A DNA stretch of 64,000 nt from Terriglobus sp. RCC_193 (GCF_041355105.1 NZ_JBFUPK010000002.1:682001-746000); one strand, 5' to 3'. Shown: positions 23,706-33,313, counted from the stretch's first letter. Notes: a model not told the origin generated them from the letters alone. Numbers and translations are program-made.

Positions 23706-24836
23706 TCACTCGGCGAGCACTGCCTTGTTGAGATTGCGTGGACTGTCTACGTTGATGCCGTTCTGGATGGCCATGCAGTACGACAGAATCTGTAGCGGGA
23801 TGACTTCGCAGATGGTGAGCAGACCTTCACTGGCTTCTTCTACGGGGACGAAGAAATCTGCGAGTTGTTCGACGGCGGTATCGCCTGTGTTGCCGATCGC
23901 GAGAATCGTTGCGCCCTGTGTGCGCATGTCCTGCATGAGCTGCACAACTTTTTCATAACGCTCCAGGGATTCGCTGTCGCTGCGATCGACGGTAGCGAGC
24001 ATGACAAGTGGTGTTTCCTTGCTGACGAGTGCGTTGGGGCCGTGCTTGAGTTCGCCGCTGGGATAGCCTTCGGCGTTGATGTACGCAGACTCCTTCAGCT
24101 TGAGCGCGCCTTCACGTGCAATGGCATAGTGGACGCTGCGGCCAACGAAGAGGAACGCTTTTGCGTTGGCAATCTGCGCGGCGATTTCGCGTACGCGGCT
24201 CTCCCACAGCGGCAACTGGCGACGCACTCGGTCAGAGAGCGTGCCCAGTTCTGCGAGGAGTCTGTCGAGTTCAGGCTTTACCAGAACGGCACGCTCTTCT
24301 GCTGCGAGGAGCGAGAGAAGATAGAGGTTCAACAGTTGTGCGGTGAAGCTCTTGGTGGCGGGTACAGCGCGCTCGCGGCCTGCGAAAGTGGGCATGGAGA
24401 CGGATGCTTCACGCGCCATGGATGAGCCGGGAACGTTGGTGATGGCCAGCGTGTGGTGGCCTGCGATGTTCGCCTTGCGCAGTGCGGCCAGCGTGTCGAC
24501 GGTTTCGCCGCTTTGCGAGATGACCATGACGGCGGCGCTCTTCAGCGAATGCTCAGAACGGTAGCTGTATTCACTGGCGTATTCCACATCGACATGGATG
24601 CCTGCCTTGTCTTCAATGAGCAGCTCTGCGACCAGGCCGGCGTGGCGACTGGAACCGCTAGCGGAAATCACGATGTCGCGCTGCGCTTCGCGAAGCCATT
24701 GGCGTATGGATGCGCAGGTATCGTCGCGAAATCCTTCGGCAGTGGCGTAAGCAGCGAGTGTGGCGGCCAGTGTCTCCGGCTGTTCGTGGATTTCGCGGAG
24801 CATCCAGTGGGAGTAGGGTGCGGGTGTATCGCTCAC
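23706..24836 (-). CDS. SIS-domain aminosugar isomerase/deaminase, GlmS isomerase-half-like
   Basis: A 376-residue protein with two SIS domains and no N-terminal glutaminase. The start SHWMLREIHEQP, the middle ISQSGETVDTLAALR, the block KLKESAYINAEGYPSGELKHGPNAL and the end GINVDSPRNLNKAVLAE match the isomerase half of GlmS. Stand-alone forms act as glucosamine-6-phosphate deaminases (NagB-II) or deglycases. With the BadF-type kinase at 39.3 kb this would fit amino-sugar catabolism; that link is inference. The start is a GTG with GAGG seven bases upstream. It is the last gene of the ROK-led operon, 18 bp after a Gfo/Idh/MocA gene. Confidence 0.88.
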   Translation of the reverse strand: MSDTPAPYSHWMLREIHEQPETLAATLAAYATAEGFRDDTCASIRQWLREAQRDIVISASGSSRHAGLVAELLIEDKAGIHVDVEYASEYSYRSEHSLKSAAVMVISQSGETVDTLAALRKANIAGHHTLAITNVPGSSMAREASVSMPTFAGRERAVPATKSFTAQLLNLYLLSLLAAEERAVLVKPELDRLLAELGTLSDRVRRQLPLWESRVREIAAQIANAKAFLFVGRSVHYAIAREGALKLKESAYINAEGYPSGELKHGPNALVSKETPLVMLATVDRSDSESLERYEKVVQLMQDMRTQGATILAIGNTGDTAVEQLADFFVPVEEASEGLLTICEVIPLQILSYCMAIQNGINVDSPRNLNKAVLAE

Positions 24837-24854
24837 AGTATTACCTCGTGTTCC

Positions 24855-25907
24855 TTATGGTTCATTTGATCCGTGCTGTAAAGACACGGTGCGCCCTTCA
24901 CGGGCGGAAAAATAAAAGGCGTCCAGCACGGCCATGACATTCACTGCGTCCTGCGCGGTGATGGCGGGCGCGGTGCCCGTGCGGATGGCATCGCGGATGC
25001 TCTCGTAATACTTCTGCTGGCAACCGCGCTGCGGTGTTGCAGGCGTTACGGTGCCGGTTGCTCCATCCATGATGACACCACCATCGGGGTCGATGCCAAA
25101 CGCAGGATCGTTTGGAGACATGCCGGATTGCAGTTGCGGTTCCTGCGTGTCCGCGCCGTATTTCATCCATGTTGCCGTGGTGCCATGCAGTGTGGAGCGT
25201 GGACCTGTACCGGCAACTAAGAGCGATGCGTTCAGCACGGCGCGCATGTGCGGGTAATGAAGAATGGCATGACCCCAGTCGTCGGTTTTGCCGCCTGGAC
25301 GCAGCGTTGCAAGATTGCCTTGAATCGCCTGTGGCATACCGAAGAGATAGATTGCTGCGTCGATCATGTGTGGTCCAAGATCGAACCAGAGACCTGCGCC
25401 GGGGCCGGGGTTTTCGCGCCAGCGTTGTCGCACGTTGGGCCGGAAACGATCCATGTGCAGTTCGTAATGCGTCACCTGGCCGAGTACGCCGGATTGCAGC
25501 ACTTCGCGCGCGCCGTTGATCTCGCTCTCCCAGCGGCGGTTGTGAAAGACGCTGAGGATGCGGCCATATTCGTTTGCGATCTGTTGCAGTTGTTTTGCTT
25601 CTTGCAGATTCAGCGTGAATGGCTTATCGACGACAACGTGTTTGCCTGCACGCAATGCTGCTGCTGCCAGCGGGAAGTGCGAATCGTTTGGCGTGGCAAT
25701 GACAACGAGTTCAATCTCAGGATCGACGACAGCATCCTGCGCGCTGGATACGCGCACATGCGGATAATGCGCGTGCACATCCTCCGGGCGGCTGGAACCA
25801 ACGAGCGAAAATGCAATGCCCTCCACGGCCTCAAGCAGAGGTGCATGGAATGTGCGGCCGGCATAGCCGAAACCGAGGAGGGCAGTGCGAACGGGAAGCA
25901 TGGTCAT
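24855..25907 (-). CDS. Gfo/Idh/MocA family oxidoreductase, cytoplasmic (YdgJ-like)
   Basis: A 350-residue dehydrogenase with the Rossmann start VRTALLGFGYAGRTFHAPLL, ATPNDSHFPLAAAAL, the catalytic Lys in VVDKPFTLN, and WFDLGPHMIDAAIYLFG with the family His. It resembles oxidoreductases of the scyllo-inositol / glucose-type branch. No signal peptide. Start could be the ATG 25907 or the next ATG 25901; no clear ribosome binding site decides. It lies 8 bp downstream of the Tat-exported relative and 18 bp upstream of the SIS gene, so it is mid-operon. Confidence 0.9.
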   Translation of the reverse strand: MTMLPVRTALLGFGYAGRTFHAPLLEAVEGIAFSLVGSSRPEDVHAHYPHVRVSSAQDAVVDPEIELVVIATPNDSHFPLAAAALRAGKHVVVDKPFTLNLQEAKQLQQIANEYGRILSVFHNRRWESEINGAREVLQSGVLGQVTHYELHMDRFRPNVRQRWRENPGPGAGLWFDLGPHMIDAAIYLFGMPQAIQGNLATLRPGGKTDDWGHAILHYPHMRAVLNASLLVAGTGPRSTLHGTTATWMKYGADTQEPQLQSGMSPNDPAFGIDPDGGVIMDGATGTVTPATPQRGCQQKYYESIRDAIRTGTAPAITAQDAVNVMAVLDAFYFSAREGRTVSLQHGSNEP

Positions 25908-25915
25908 CGTCAGGT

Positions 25916-27178
25916 TTAGTGGAACTTCGTGATGTCGAGTCCGGCCTCGTAGGTCTCGTTGTCCGCCAGGAGTTCATCCCATGTGGCAACGCGGCCCAGC
26001 TCCGCGGATTTGCGGCCCATGATGCAGGTGCGTGCGCTGTCCACGCCGGTGGCAATCTGGTTCTGATACTGGTTGCTGGTGATGCTGCCGATGAAGTCTT
26101 TGTCCTTCATCGTGTCGGCGTCGGCCAGGTTGTCGTTGAAGGCGCCATCGGAAGCGAACTTGCTGTCGGTCTTTGCAGGTCCACCGTTCCACGTCCATGC
26201 CTTCGGCCCCAGGATGCGCAGCGGTCCCTTGTAGGGTGCTTCTGCGATGCCGTTGCTGCCGAAGATGTGTTCGGCAACATCGAAGAAGCCCTTGAAGTTG
26301 AATTGCGTGGAATTGAAAACGAACTCCACGTCGCCGGGATAAGTGAAGATGACTTCGTAGTTGTCATTGATGTTGCCGTAGCCTGTGACGATCTTGCGGC
26401 TGGCGCGAGCGTCGGCCTTGATGGGATGCGCACCCATGATCCAGTTGCAGACGTCGATCACGTGGATGTTCTGCTCCAGCAGAATGTCGCCGGAGAGTTT
26501 CTTGTCACGCAGCCAGTTGCGCAGGCGGTACTCTTCCTGCGAGACATTCTGTACATCGTGAAGGGTGGCGGGCGGCGAGTTGTAGTAGCCGTTGAGTGAT
26601 GCGATCTTGCCGATGTCGCCGTTGTGAATGCGGTTGACGAGTTCGACGAAGGGCGTCGCCTTGCGAATCTGGAAACCAACGGCGACGCTTACCTTGCCGT
26701 TGATGCGCTTGGCAATGTCGAGTGCGCGGCGCGTTTGCGGAATGTCTACGCCCACGGGCTTTTCAACGTAAACGTGCTTGCCGCCCGCGGTGAGGATGTC
26801 GAGATGTTCCACGTGGAAGAACGGCGGCGTGGAGATCTGCACTGCGTCGATGTTCGGGTTTGCGGCCATCGCCTTGTAAGCTTCCCATCCGTGGAAGGTC
26901 AGCTTGGGATCAATGGCAGACTTACCCAGCGATGCGTTCACCTGATCAAAGTGCAGCTTGCCCTTGGCGAGTTGATCCGGAAAGATGTCGCCCAGCGCGA
27001 CGATGCGAGCATCGGTGTTCTTTGCGAACGATGTGGCGACGGAGGTGCCACGGCCACCGCATCCCAACAGGCCGTAACGCACGGCGGAGTTGGCAGCGTA
27101 ACCAAAGGCAGTGGAGGGTTTCACGATCAGGAGTCCGCAGGCAGCGCCGGTCCCCTTGAGGAATTTTCTGCGATCCAT
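25916..27178 (-). CDS. Tat-exported Gfo/Idh/MocA family oxidoreductase
   Basis: An oxidoreductase of about 420 residues with a twin-arginine leader MDRRKFLKGTGAACGLLIV. The mature part has the Rossmann motif YGLLGCGGRGTSVA, the catalytic Lys block VYVEKPVGVDIPQTRR and DILLEQNIHVIDVCNWIMGAHP. Tat export suggests it folds with its NAD(P) cofactor in the cytoplasm before transport, so it should act on sugars in the periplasm. Glucose-fructose-type and glycoside 3-oxidising members are known with this layout. The start is the ATG 27178 with GGAGA upstream. Inside the gene, 26805-26820 resembles a parS site. Confidence 0.9.
   Translation of the reverse strand: MDRRKFLKGTGAACGLLIVKPSTAFGYAANSAVRYGLLGCGGRGTSVATSFAKNTDARIVALGDIFPDQLAKGKLHFDQVNASLGKSAIDPKLTFHGWEAYKAMAANPNIDAVQISTPPFFHVEHLDILTAGGKHVYVEKPVGVDIPQTRRALDIAKRINGKVSVAVGFQIRKATPFVELVNRIHNGDIGKIASLNGYYNSPPATLHDVQNVSQEEYRLRNWLRDKKLSGDILLEQNIHVIDVCNWIMGAHPIKADARASRKIVTGYGNINDNYEVIFTYPGDVEFVFNSTQFNFKGFFDVAEHIFGSNGIAEAPYKGPLRILGPKAWTWNGGPAKTDSKFASDGAFNDNLADADTMKDKDFIGSITSNQYQNQIATGVDSARTCIMGRKSAELGRVATWDELLADNETYEAGLDITKFH
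26805..26820. promoter_or_regulatory. parS-like sequence inside an oxidoreductase gene
   Basis: TGTTCCACGTGGAAGA matches the parS palindrome of this genome at 15 of 16 positions, but lies in coding sequence for the FHVEHLD stretch of the Tat-exported oxidoreductase. It may be a weak ParB site about 24 kb from the main cluster or a chance result of codon choice. Confidence 0.35.
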
Positions 27179-27328
27179 TGTTCTTTCTCCGAATGTTGCT
27201 TTCGCGAAGTTCTGAGGAAGTCTTTCTGCAAAGGGGCGGAAGTCAGGGGGACTGAAGCCCCCTGCTCCCATCTGACATGACTTCATCGGAACGTCTGGCT
27301 TAGAAATGATCTGCTCAGAACGCGCCTC

Positions 27329-28321
27329 TTAGGCGTGGTTGAGCTGCTTGAGGATGCTTTCGAGGTAGCGCTTCGATTCCTTCACGTCTTCCACCTGCTG
27401 CGGGCCTGACGTCTCACGTTCAATGCTGATGGCACCCGTATAGTTCACAGCCTTGAGCTGCTTGAGTACGGTGGGGAAGTCGACTTCGCCCTTGCCAATC
27501 TGCACTTCCTTGCCGAGCTTGTCGGGGTCGGTGGGCCACATGCCGTCCTTGGCGTGGATGGCCTGTACGTGCGGTCCGAGGATCTTCATGGCATCCACCG
27601 GATTCGCCTTGCCGTAAAGGATGACGTTCGCAGTATCCAGACCCACGCCAAGTGCAGGATGGTTCACATCCTTAATCATGCGCAGCATGGTGGTGGGTGT
27701 TTCCTGGCCGGTCTCCATGAGGAAGTGCTGGCCGTTGCCGGCGCAGTGCTCGGCGAGTTCGCGGATGGCCTTCACTGTGCCGTCGTAAAGAGGATCATGC
27801 GGATCTTCTGGAATGAAGCCGCAATGTGTTTGAATGCGGCCCACTCCGAGGAGCTTGGCAAAATCTGAAGTTTCCTTCAGCGCATCGACGCGAGCCTGGC
27901 GATATGCAGGCGGCACAACGCCGATGGTCGACGGGCCCTCTACGAAGTTCCACTTCAGCGGCAGCGGACGCACGGCTTCTGCCGTGGTGGGAATCACCTG
28001 ATATTTGTCGAACAAGTCATTGAACTGCTTAGCCAGAGCGGGCGTGAATTTGCCCAGGTAGCTGTCCAGCGAAAGGAAGCAGGTCGGAAAGCCCAGATCG
28101 TGGACGAGCTTGATTCTGGCTTCGGCATCCGGGAAGGGAGAGATTAGCAGTCCCAGGGCCATGGGTGCGTGCGTGCGCTTCAACGCCTGTGCTTCCGCGC
28201 GGCTGGGCAGCGCGATCTTTCCTGCGACGGCGGCCAGTGCGGCTGCGGTAGCCGCGTGCTTCAAAAGGCCGCGACGTGTCAGGTCTACGGCTTTTTCCTG
28301 CTGTGTGTGCTGCTCCTGCAT
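27329..28321 (-). CDS. Tat-exported sugar phosphate isomerase/epimerase-like TIM barrel
   Basis: A 330-residue xylose-isomerase-like TIM barrel with a twin-arginine leader TRRGLLKHAATAAALAAVAG ending near ...RAEAQ. Metal-site motifs are LMETGQETPTT, GVGLDTANVILYGKANPVD, VQAIHAKDG, GKGEVDFPTVLKQL and ISIERETSG, nearly the same as in the cytoplasmic copy at 20.9 kb. Being exported, it cannot act on phosphorylated sugars made in the cytosol; an activity on free or keto sugars (isomerase, epimerase or lyase) is more likely. The start ATG 28321 follows GGGGGGAA; its 5' region overlaps no gene but the ROK stop is 28 bp upstream. Confidence 0.88.
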   Translation of the reverse strand: MQEQHTQQEKAVDLTRRGLLKHAATAAALAAVAGKIALPSRAEAQALKRTHAPMALGLLISPFPDAEARIKLVHDLGFPTCFLSLDSYLGKFTPALAKQFNDLFDKYQVIPTTAEAVRPLPLKWNFVEGPSTIGVVPPAYRQARVDALKETSDFAKLLGVGRIQTHCGFIPEDPHDPLYDGTVKAIRELAEHCAGNGQHFLMETGQETPTTMLRMIKDVNHPALGVGLDTANVILYGKANPVDAMKILGPHVQAIHAKDGMWPTDPDKLGKEVQIGKGEVDFPTVLKQLKAVNYTGAISIERETSGPQQVEDVKESKRYLESILKQLNHA

Positions 28322-28349
28322 GTACGTTCCCCCCGAGTTGTTCTGATCG

Positions 28350-29492
28350 CTATAGGGCAATCAGATAGTTAAAGGCTGCAATGGAGGCGGCGCTGCGTGG
28401 CAGCGAAACCGCTTCTCCATCGCCAAAGATGATCTGCGTGGAAGCAAGGAAGCGCGGCAGGATGCCGTTCTCAATGGCCTGTCGCGTGGCAGTACGGAAG
28501 AGGCCATTTTCAAAGCCTTCCAGATCCGTGAAAAGCACCGCCGCAGGATCATTCAAATGGACCAGTGTGGCGATGGCACTGCCAAGGGCGGTACCCGCAT
28601 CGCGCAACAGCTTGATCGCTTTGGCATTGCCGCGCATGGCCAGATCTTCCAGGTCACGCATGGTTTGAATGGAAAGTCCTGCCTTCTTTGCGGCCTGTCG
28701 TAAGGCATATCCGCCCGCGAGTGTATCCAGACAGCCATTGCGTCCGCAGCGGCAGGGTGGGCCATTCGGGTCCACAGTGATGTGGCCGATTTCGCCCGCG
28801 CTGCCGTCGTGTCCGCGATAGAGCATTCCGTTCATATAATGCGCGGAACCAATAGTGCGTCCCAGCATGACGATGGAAAAGTTGTCATACTCGCGTCCGC
28901 GTCCGAAGATCTTCTGGCCCATGGCGATGGCGTTGGCATCGTTGTCTGCCCATGCCGGCAGTTTCAGCGCAGCGGCAATCTTTTCTGCAATGGGAACGTC
29001 GCGCCAGTCGAGGCCTGCGGAGTAACGGCAGATGCCAGCATCGGCATCCACAATACCGGCGACGGAGATGCCTGCTCCACGGACGCGGCTGCGCGCAACG
29101 CCGGATTTGCGCAACATCCGCGTAAAGCTGGCTCGGATGGCGGCAGGCAACTCTTCCAGGTCGTTGTGCTCCGTCACTTCTTCGTGCCCGAGGACTTCGC
29201 CGCGCAAGTCGGTGATGGCGAGCTGTATCTTTTCTTCGTTAATGCTGACGCCGACGAAACAGGAGTGAGAGGCCTGCAGAGAAAGCTGGACCGTGGGGCG
29301 TCCGCGCCGCTTGCCGGCGTTGAGGGCCGGCGTTTCCAGCAGAAGGCCTTGTTGCAACAGGTGTTGTGTTACTTCAGTGATGGCGGCTGGGCTGACCCCC
29401 GCGCGATCACTCAGTTCCAGCCGGGAAAGCTGGTCGTTTTGGAGCAACGCGGCAATCACGGCGGTCTTCGCGGACCGGAAGGACACCTTCAT
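28350..29492 (-). CDS. ROK family transcriptional regulator
   Basis: A 380-residue regulator: N-terminal winged helix (LSRLELSDRAGVSPAAITEVTQHLLQQGLL, residues 22-51), then a ROK sugar-binding domain with GAGISVAGIVDAD, WADNDANAIAMG, the sugar-binding GHDGSAGEIGHITVDP and the zinc site CRCGRNGCLD. The kinase ATP motif DxGGT is absent, as expected for NagC/XylR-type repressors. It leads the operon with the Tat-exported isomerase and is divergent from the TonB-dependent receptor at 29847, so it probably controls both. GGAG nine bases before the ATG supports the start. Confidence 0.93.
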   Translation of the reverse strand: MKVSFRSAKTAVIAALLQNDQLSRLELSDRAGVSPAAITEVTQHLLQQGLLLETPALNAGKRRGRPTVQLSLQASHSCFVGVSINEEKIQLAITDLRGEVLGHEEVTEHNDLEELPAAIRASFTRMLRKSGVARSRVRGAGISVAGIVDADAGICRYSAGLDWRDVPIAEKIAAALKLPAWADNDANAIAMGQKIFGRGREYDNFSIVMLGRTIGSAHYMNGMLYRGHDGSAGEIGHITVDPNGPPCRCGRNGCLDTLAGGYALRQAAKKAGLSIQTMRDLEDLAMRGNAKAIKLLRDAGTALGSAIATLVHLNDPAAVLFTDLEGFENGLFRTATRQAIENGILPRFLASTQIIFGDGEAVSLPRSAASIAAFNYLIAL

Positions 29493-29581
29493 GAGAAAGC
29501 TCTCCGAACCCCGGGATGTGTTGCCGGGGTGTTGCGTCAGGATGACAGGGCTGTAAATCCTGCTTGACCCTGCACGGGGTC

Positions 29582-29681
29582 GTGGATATGATCCACCTAC
29601 CGAAACATTGTTGACCTGATTACCTTCGCAATACTACATCAGCCGCACCAGGATTGGCTCCAATTTATTCACTCGGTGAAT
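29582..29681. promoter_or_regulatory. two palindromes in the ROK / TonB-receptor divergent gap
   Basis: The 354-bp gap 29493-29846 between the divergent ROK and receptor genes holds GTGGAT-atg-ATCCAC at 29582-29596 and ATTCAC-TCG-GTGAAT at 29667-29681, the latter within an AT-rich stretch (tttattcac ... gtgaatttat). Both are candidate operators for the ROK protein. Apart from these I see nothing nameable; no convincing -35/-10 pair stands out. Confidence 0.45.
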
Positions 29682-29846
29682 TTATGGCGAGACAACGGGA
29701 CAGGATGAGTGCAGCTGGTAGGGGAGTAAGCGCTTTTTCGCCGGGGAAGGATCCATTTCCCTTTCGGCACACGAAGATTCCTGTGCGCACGCGGATCCAC
29801 GACACAGGGCGTTACCAGGCGGAATATCACTCGGGAGACCCGGACC

Positions 29847-32800
29847 ATGAAAGACCTATCAAGAATTTGTACCCAGCTGCGAGGCACTGCGGATGCGCAG
29901 TGTTTCACTGTGACCAAAGGTGCGCTGCGCACCATAGCAATCGCCGGCATTTTTGCCGCAGCGGTTTCACCAGCCTTTGCCCAGAACACCACTGCGGATG
30001 TCGTTGGCACGGCAACGGACGTGTCAGGCGCCATGGTGCCGAATGCCACGGTTGTGCTGACAGACGTCAACACGCATGACAAGCGCACCGTAACGGCAGG
30101 CTCCTCGGGGGAATACACCTTCACTCTGCTGAAGCCGGGCACATACTCACTGACCGTGACGTCGCCGGGCTTCAAGACCTTCCAGATTGCCAACTTCAAC
30201 CTGTCCGCCGGTGACCGCGCACGTGAAGATGCTCACCTGGCTGTCGGTAACGAAGGCGAAACGATCAACGTTGAGGCGACTACGCCCGCGTTGCGCACGG
30301 ATTCGTCGGCCCTGATCACGACCGTAACGGAGAAGGCGACGCAGGAACTGCCTTTGAACGGCCGTAACTTCATCAACCTGGTGCAGGTGACGCCGGGCGC
30401 TACAGAAGGCCTGAATAACGGTCTGGCCAGCGGCAACCGTCCGGACGATCGTCGTCAGACCTCATCGGTTTCGATGAACGGTCAGGCCGACATGATGAAC
30501 AACCAGACGATTGACGGCATTGATAACAATGAGCGTGTGATCGGTTCGATTGGTGTTCGTCCTTCGGTGGATGGTATCCAGGAAGTCAGCGTGCAGACGA
30601 ACGTGTTCACGGCGGAAGTGGGTCGTGCGGCAGGCGCCATTATCAACGTCATTACCAAGTCCGGTGGCAACCAGTTCCACGGCTCAGCATATGAGTTCTT
30701 CCGCAATGACAAGCTGAACGCGAACCCGTTCAAATTTGGCGCGAACATTCCCAAGCCGAAGTATCGCCAGAACCAGTTCGGCGCAAGTCTTGGCGGACCC
30801 ATCATTAAAGACAAGACGTTCTTCTTCGTGGACTACGAGGGGCTGAACAAGGTTTTCAATCAGAACCCTTCGTCTACCACGGTGCCCACGCTCTTTGAGC
30901 GCAATAACCTCGGTAACTTCACCGATAATCCGGGTATCAACACGATCGTTCCCGCGGCGAGTTTCGATAAGGTCGCCCAGCAGTACTTCAACCTGTTCCC
31001 GCTGCCGAATACCGGTACCGCCAGCACGGTTGCAAACAACTACACCGCAGCGCGTCCTGATTCGCAGTTTTCAAAGACGGGTGACGTTCGTGGCGATCAG
31101 CGCTTCAAGAACGGCGATCTGTTCTATGTTCGGTATACCTACAACCGCGTGGATACCAGCATCGGCAGCCTCTTCCCGGCGGTCAGCACTGCGGCAGGTA
31201 CCATCTTCCCGGGTGGCAACCTCGGTTCCTATCCTGGCCCAGCACTCACGCGCGCCCATCAGGCTCACCTGAACTATGTGCATGCGTTTACGCCGAACCT
31301 TCTGCTGGAGTTGAAGGCCGGTTACACGCTGCTGGACAACGCGCAGTATCCGCTGAACTTTGGCAAGGCCATCAACACTGCTTTCGGCCAGCCGAATATT
31401 AACGTCGACGGGCGCACCGCCGAACTCTCGGCCGTGAACGTTACGCTAGGTGGCGCAACCCTGGGCAACCGGCCGCCAATCATCTACCACGAGAACACGT
31501 GGCAGTATGAAGGCTCCGTCAACTACATTCACGGCAAGCAGATCATCAAGGTTGGCGCAGGTCTCATCCGTCGTCAGGATTCCACTACACAGACCGATAC
31601 TGCTAATGGCAACTGGGTGTTCAACAACTTCGCCACGCTGCTTTCGGGTGACTATGCGACCGCCGCCCGCAACCAGATTCTGTACACGCCGCGTAACCGT
31701 ACCTGGGAACCGCACTTCTTCTTTCAGGACGATGTTCACCTGACGCCAAACCTGACGGTGAACCTGGGTGTGCGCTATGACCTGTTTACGCCCTACACCG
31801 AAACCAACAACATTCTGTCGAACTTCGACATCGTGCAGCAGAAGTTCCTCATTGCTGGCGTCAATGCGGACTCGCATGGCGGCATCAAGACGGACTACGG
31901 TAACGTCGCTCCGCGCTTCGGTTTCGCATACACTCCTGCGCCAAAGACCGTGATCCGTGGCGGCTTCGGTCTCACTTTCGCTCCGGAAAATACCACCTCC
32001 GGTTCGGCACTGGTGAACCAGCCCTTTACCGCGACACTGGGACCCTACACGCAGCCAAACGCTCCGACTGGCTATAGCAAGTTTGCAAACGGGATGCCCA
32101 TCCCGACTGCGAACCCGTACCTTGTTCCGACGGGCAGCGCGACTGCTGCTTTGGATCCGAACTTCAAGTCAACCTATATCGAGCAGTTCAACCTGACTGT
32201 CGAACGCGAGTTTGCGGGTTTTGTTGGGACGCTGTCGTATGTGGGTGAGCTCGGTCGCCGCAACGGTTACTATCTGTCGGACTTCAACACAGTTCCGCTT
32301 GCACAGGCACCGCTGTCGTTTACAGCTGCTACGCGGGGCAGCACGACCCTTGCTCCTGTAGCGACGACCGACTATAACTCGCGTCGTCGGTTTGCGTCGG
32401 GCAACAACACCCAACTGTTGGGGGTGCCGCTGTACCGCAGCACGGGTTCCAGCAGCTACCACGGCTTCCAGGCCGTGTTGAAGCGCCGCTTCAGCAAGGG
32501 GCTGGATCTTCAGGCGGCCTATACGCAGTCCCGCCTGTTGGATAACTCTGAATCCATCTCCAACAATGGTGGCAACGGCTTCGGCTCCACGGCTGAGTTG
32601 TTGAACAGCATTGAATACGGCAACGGCAACCTGGACATGCGCAGCCGTATTACCGGCACGTTCAACTACGCATTGCCCTTTGGCCAAAACGCACACGGCT
32701 TTGTTGGTGTGCTGGCAAAGGGTTGGCAGGCAAACGGCATCGTGGTGTGGGGAACGGGCCTTCCGTTCTCTGTCACGAACAACGTGAACCGTACCGGTAC

Positions 32801-33224
32801 ACGTCCCACGGCGACTAACAGCGATCGCGCCACCATGCTTTCCAGCGGTCGCGTCAGCCACCCGACGATCACGAAGTGGTTTGATACGAATGCCTTTGTT
32901 TGGCAGGCAAACGGAACGACCAGCACGCAGCGCCGCAACCAGCTTTACGGGCCCGGCATCCAGCGTGTCGATCTGTCGCTGCTCAAGAACTTCGATCTGA
33001 CCGAGCGCTTCAAGCTCGAGTTCCGTACCGAAGCGTTCAACGTTCTGAACACGGCACAGTTCATCAATCCGTCTGCTTCACTCAACCAGGTGGCATGCAC
33101 CACGGCCTGTAATAACTTCCCGGTTGCTGGCTATGCGCCAGCGGCTGGTTACGGTGCCATCACCGCAACAGGCAACGCCTATAACCCGCGTCTGATTCAG
33201 TTCGCGGCGAAGGTGAAGTTCTAA
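29847..33224 (+). CDS. TonB-dependent receptor with carboxypeptidase-regulatory-like domain (Oar-like)
   Basis: An outer-membrane receptor of 1125 residues. A signal peptide ends near FAQ (residue 46); a carboxypeptidase-regulatory-like / cna-B-type domain spans about 47-135 (VVGTATDVSGAMVPNATV ... GEYTFTLLKPGTYSLTV); the plug includes the acidobacterial signature ELPLNGRNF and AGAIINVITKSGGNQFHGSAYEFFRN; the rest is a 22-strand-type barrel rich in Asn/Thr/Tyr and ending in IQFAAKVKF with a terminal Phe. Such proteins take up glycans or siderophores. GGGAGA precedes the ATG by eight bases. It faces away from the ROK regulator and precedes the M81 peptidase, which points to a sugar-related substrate. 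Confidence 0.93.
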   Translation: MKDLSRICTQLRGTADAQCFTVTKGALRTIAIAGIFAAAVSPAFAQNTTADVVGTATDVSGAMVPNATVVLTDVNTHDKRTVTAGSSGEYTFTLLKPGTYSLTVTSPGFKTFQIANFNLSAGDRAREDAHLAVGNEGETINVEATTPALRTDSSALITTVTEKATQELPLNGRNFINLVQVTPGATEGLNNGLASGNRPDDRRQTSSVSMNGQADMMNNQTIDGIDNNERVIGSIGVRPSVDGIQEVSVQTNVFTAEVGRAAGAIINVITKSGGNQFHGSAYEFFRNDKLNANPFKFGANIPKPKYRQNQFGASLGGPIIKDKTFFFVDYEGLNKVFNQNPSSTTVPTLFERNNLGNFTDNPGINTIVPAASFDKVAQQYFNLFPLPNTGTASTVANNYTAARPDSQFSKTGDVRGDQRFKNGDLFYVRYTYNRVDTSIGSLFPAVSTAAGTIFPGGNLGSYPGPALTRAHQAHLNYVHAFTPNLLLELKAGYTLLDNAQYPLNFGKAINTAFGQPNINVDGRTAELSAVNVTLGGATLGNRPPIIYHENTWQYEGSVNYIHGKQIIKVGAGLIRRQDSTTQTDTANGNWVFNNFATLLSGDYATAARNQILYTPRNRTWEPHFFFQDDVHLTPNLTVNLGVRYDLFTPYTETNNILSNFDIVQQKFLIAGVNADSHGGIKTDYGNVAPRFGFAYTPAPKTVIRGGFGLTFAPENTTSGSALVNQPFTATLGPYTQPNAPTGYSKFANGMPIPTANPYLVPTGSATAALDPNFKSTYIEQFNLTVEREFAGFVGTLSYVGELGRRNGYYLSDFNTVPLAQAPLSFTAATRGSTTLAPVATTDYNSRRRFASGNNTQLLGVPLYRSTGSSSYHGFQAVLKRRFSKGLDLQAAYTQSRLLDNSESISNNGGNGFGSTAELLNSIEYGNGNLDMRSRITGTFNYALPFGQNAHGFVGVLAKGWQANGIVVWGTGLPFSVTNNVNRTGTRPTATNSDRATMLSSGRVSHPTITKWFDTNAFVWQANGTTSTQRRNQLYGPGIQRVDLSLLKNFDLTERFKLEFRTEAFNVLNTAQFINPSASLNQVACTTACNNFPVAGYAPAAGYGAITATGNAYNPRLIQFAAKVKF

Positions 33225-33235
33225 CCAAAACAATG

Positions 33236-33281
33236 TCGGGCGGCTCACTTGTTGAGCCGCCCGATTCTTTTCTTCTTTTTT
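33236..33281 (+). terminator. intrinsic terminator after the first TonB receptor
   Basis: TCGGGCGGCTCA and TGAGCCGCCCGA form a 12-bp stem with a five-base loop, followed by a long T-rich run. It starts 12 bases after the receptor stop and precedes the M81 gene, so transcription of the latter must read through or start again. Confidence 0.9.
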
Positions 33282-33313
33282 ACTGCTGTTCTTTTCCCGG
33301 GAGATTTGCGTTG

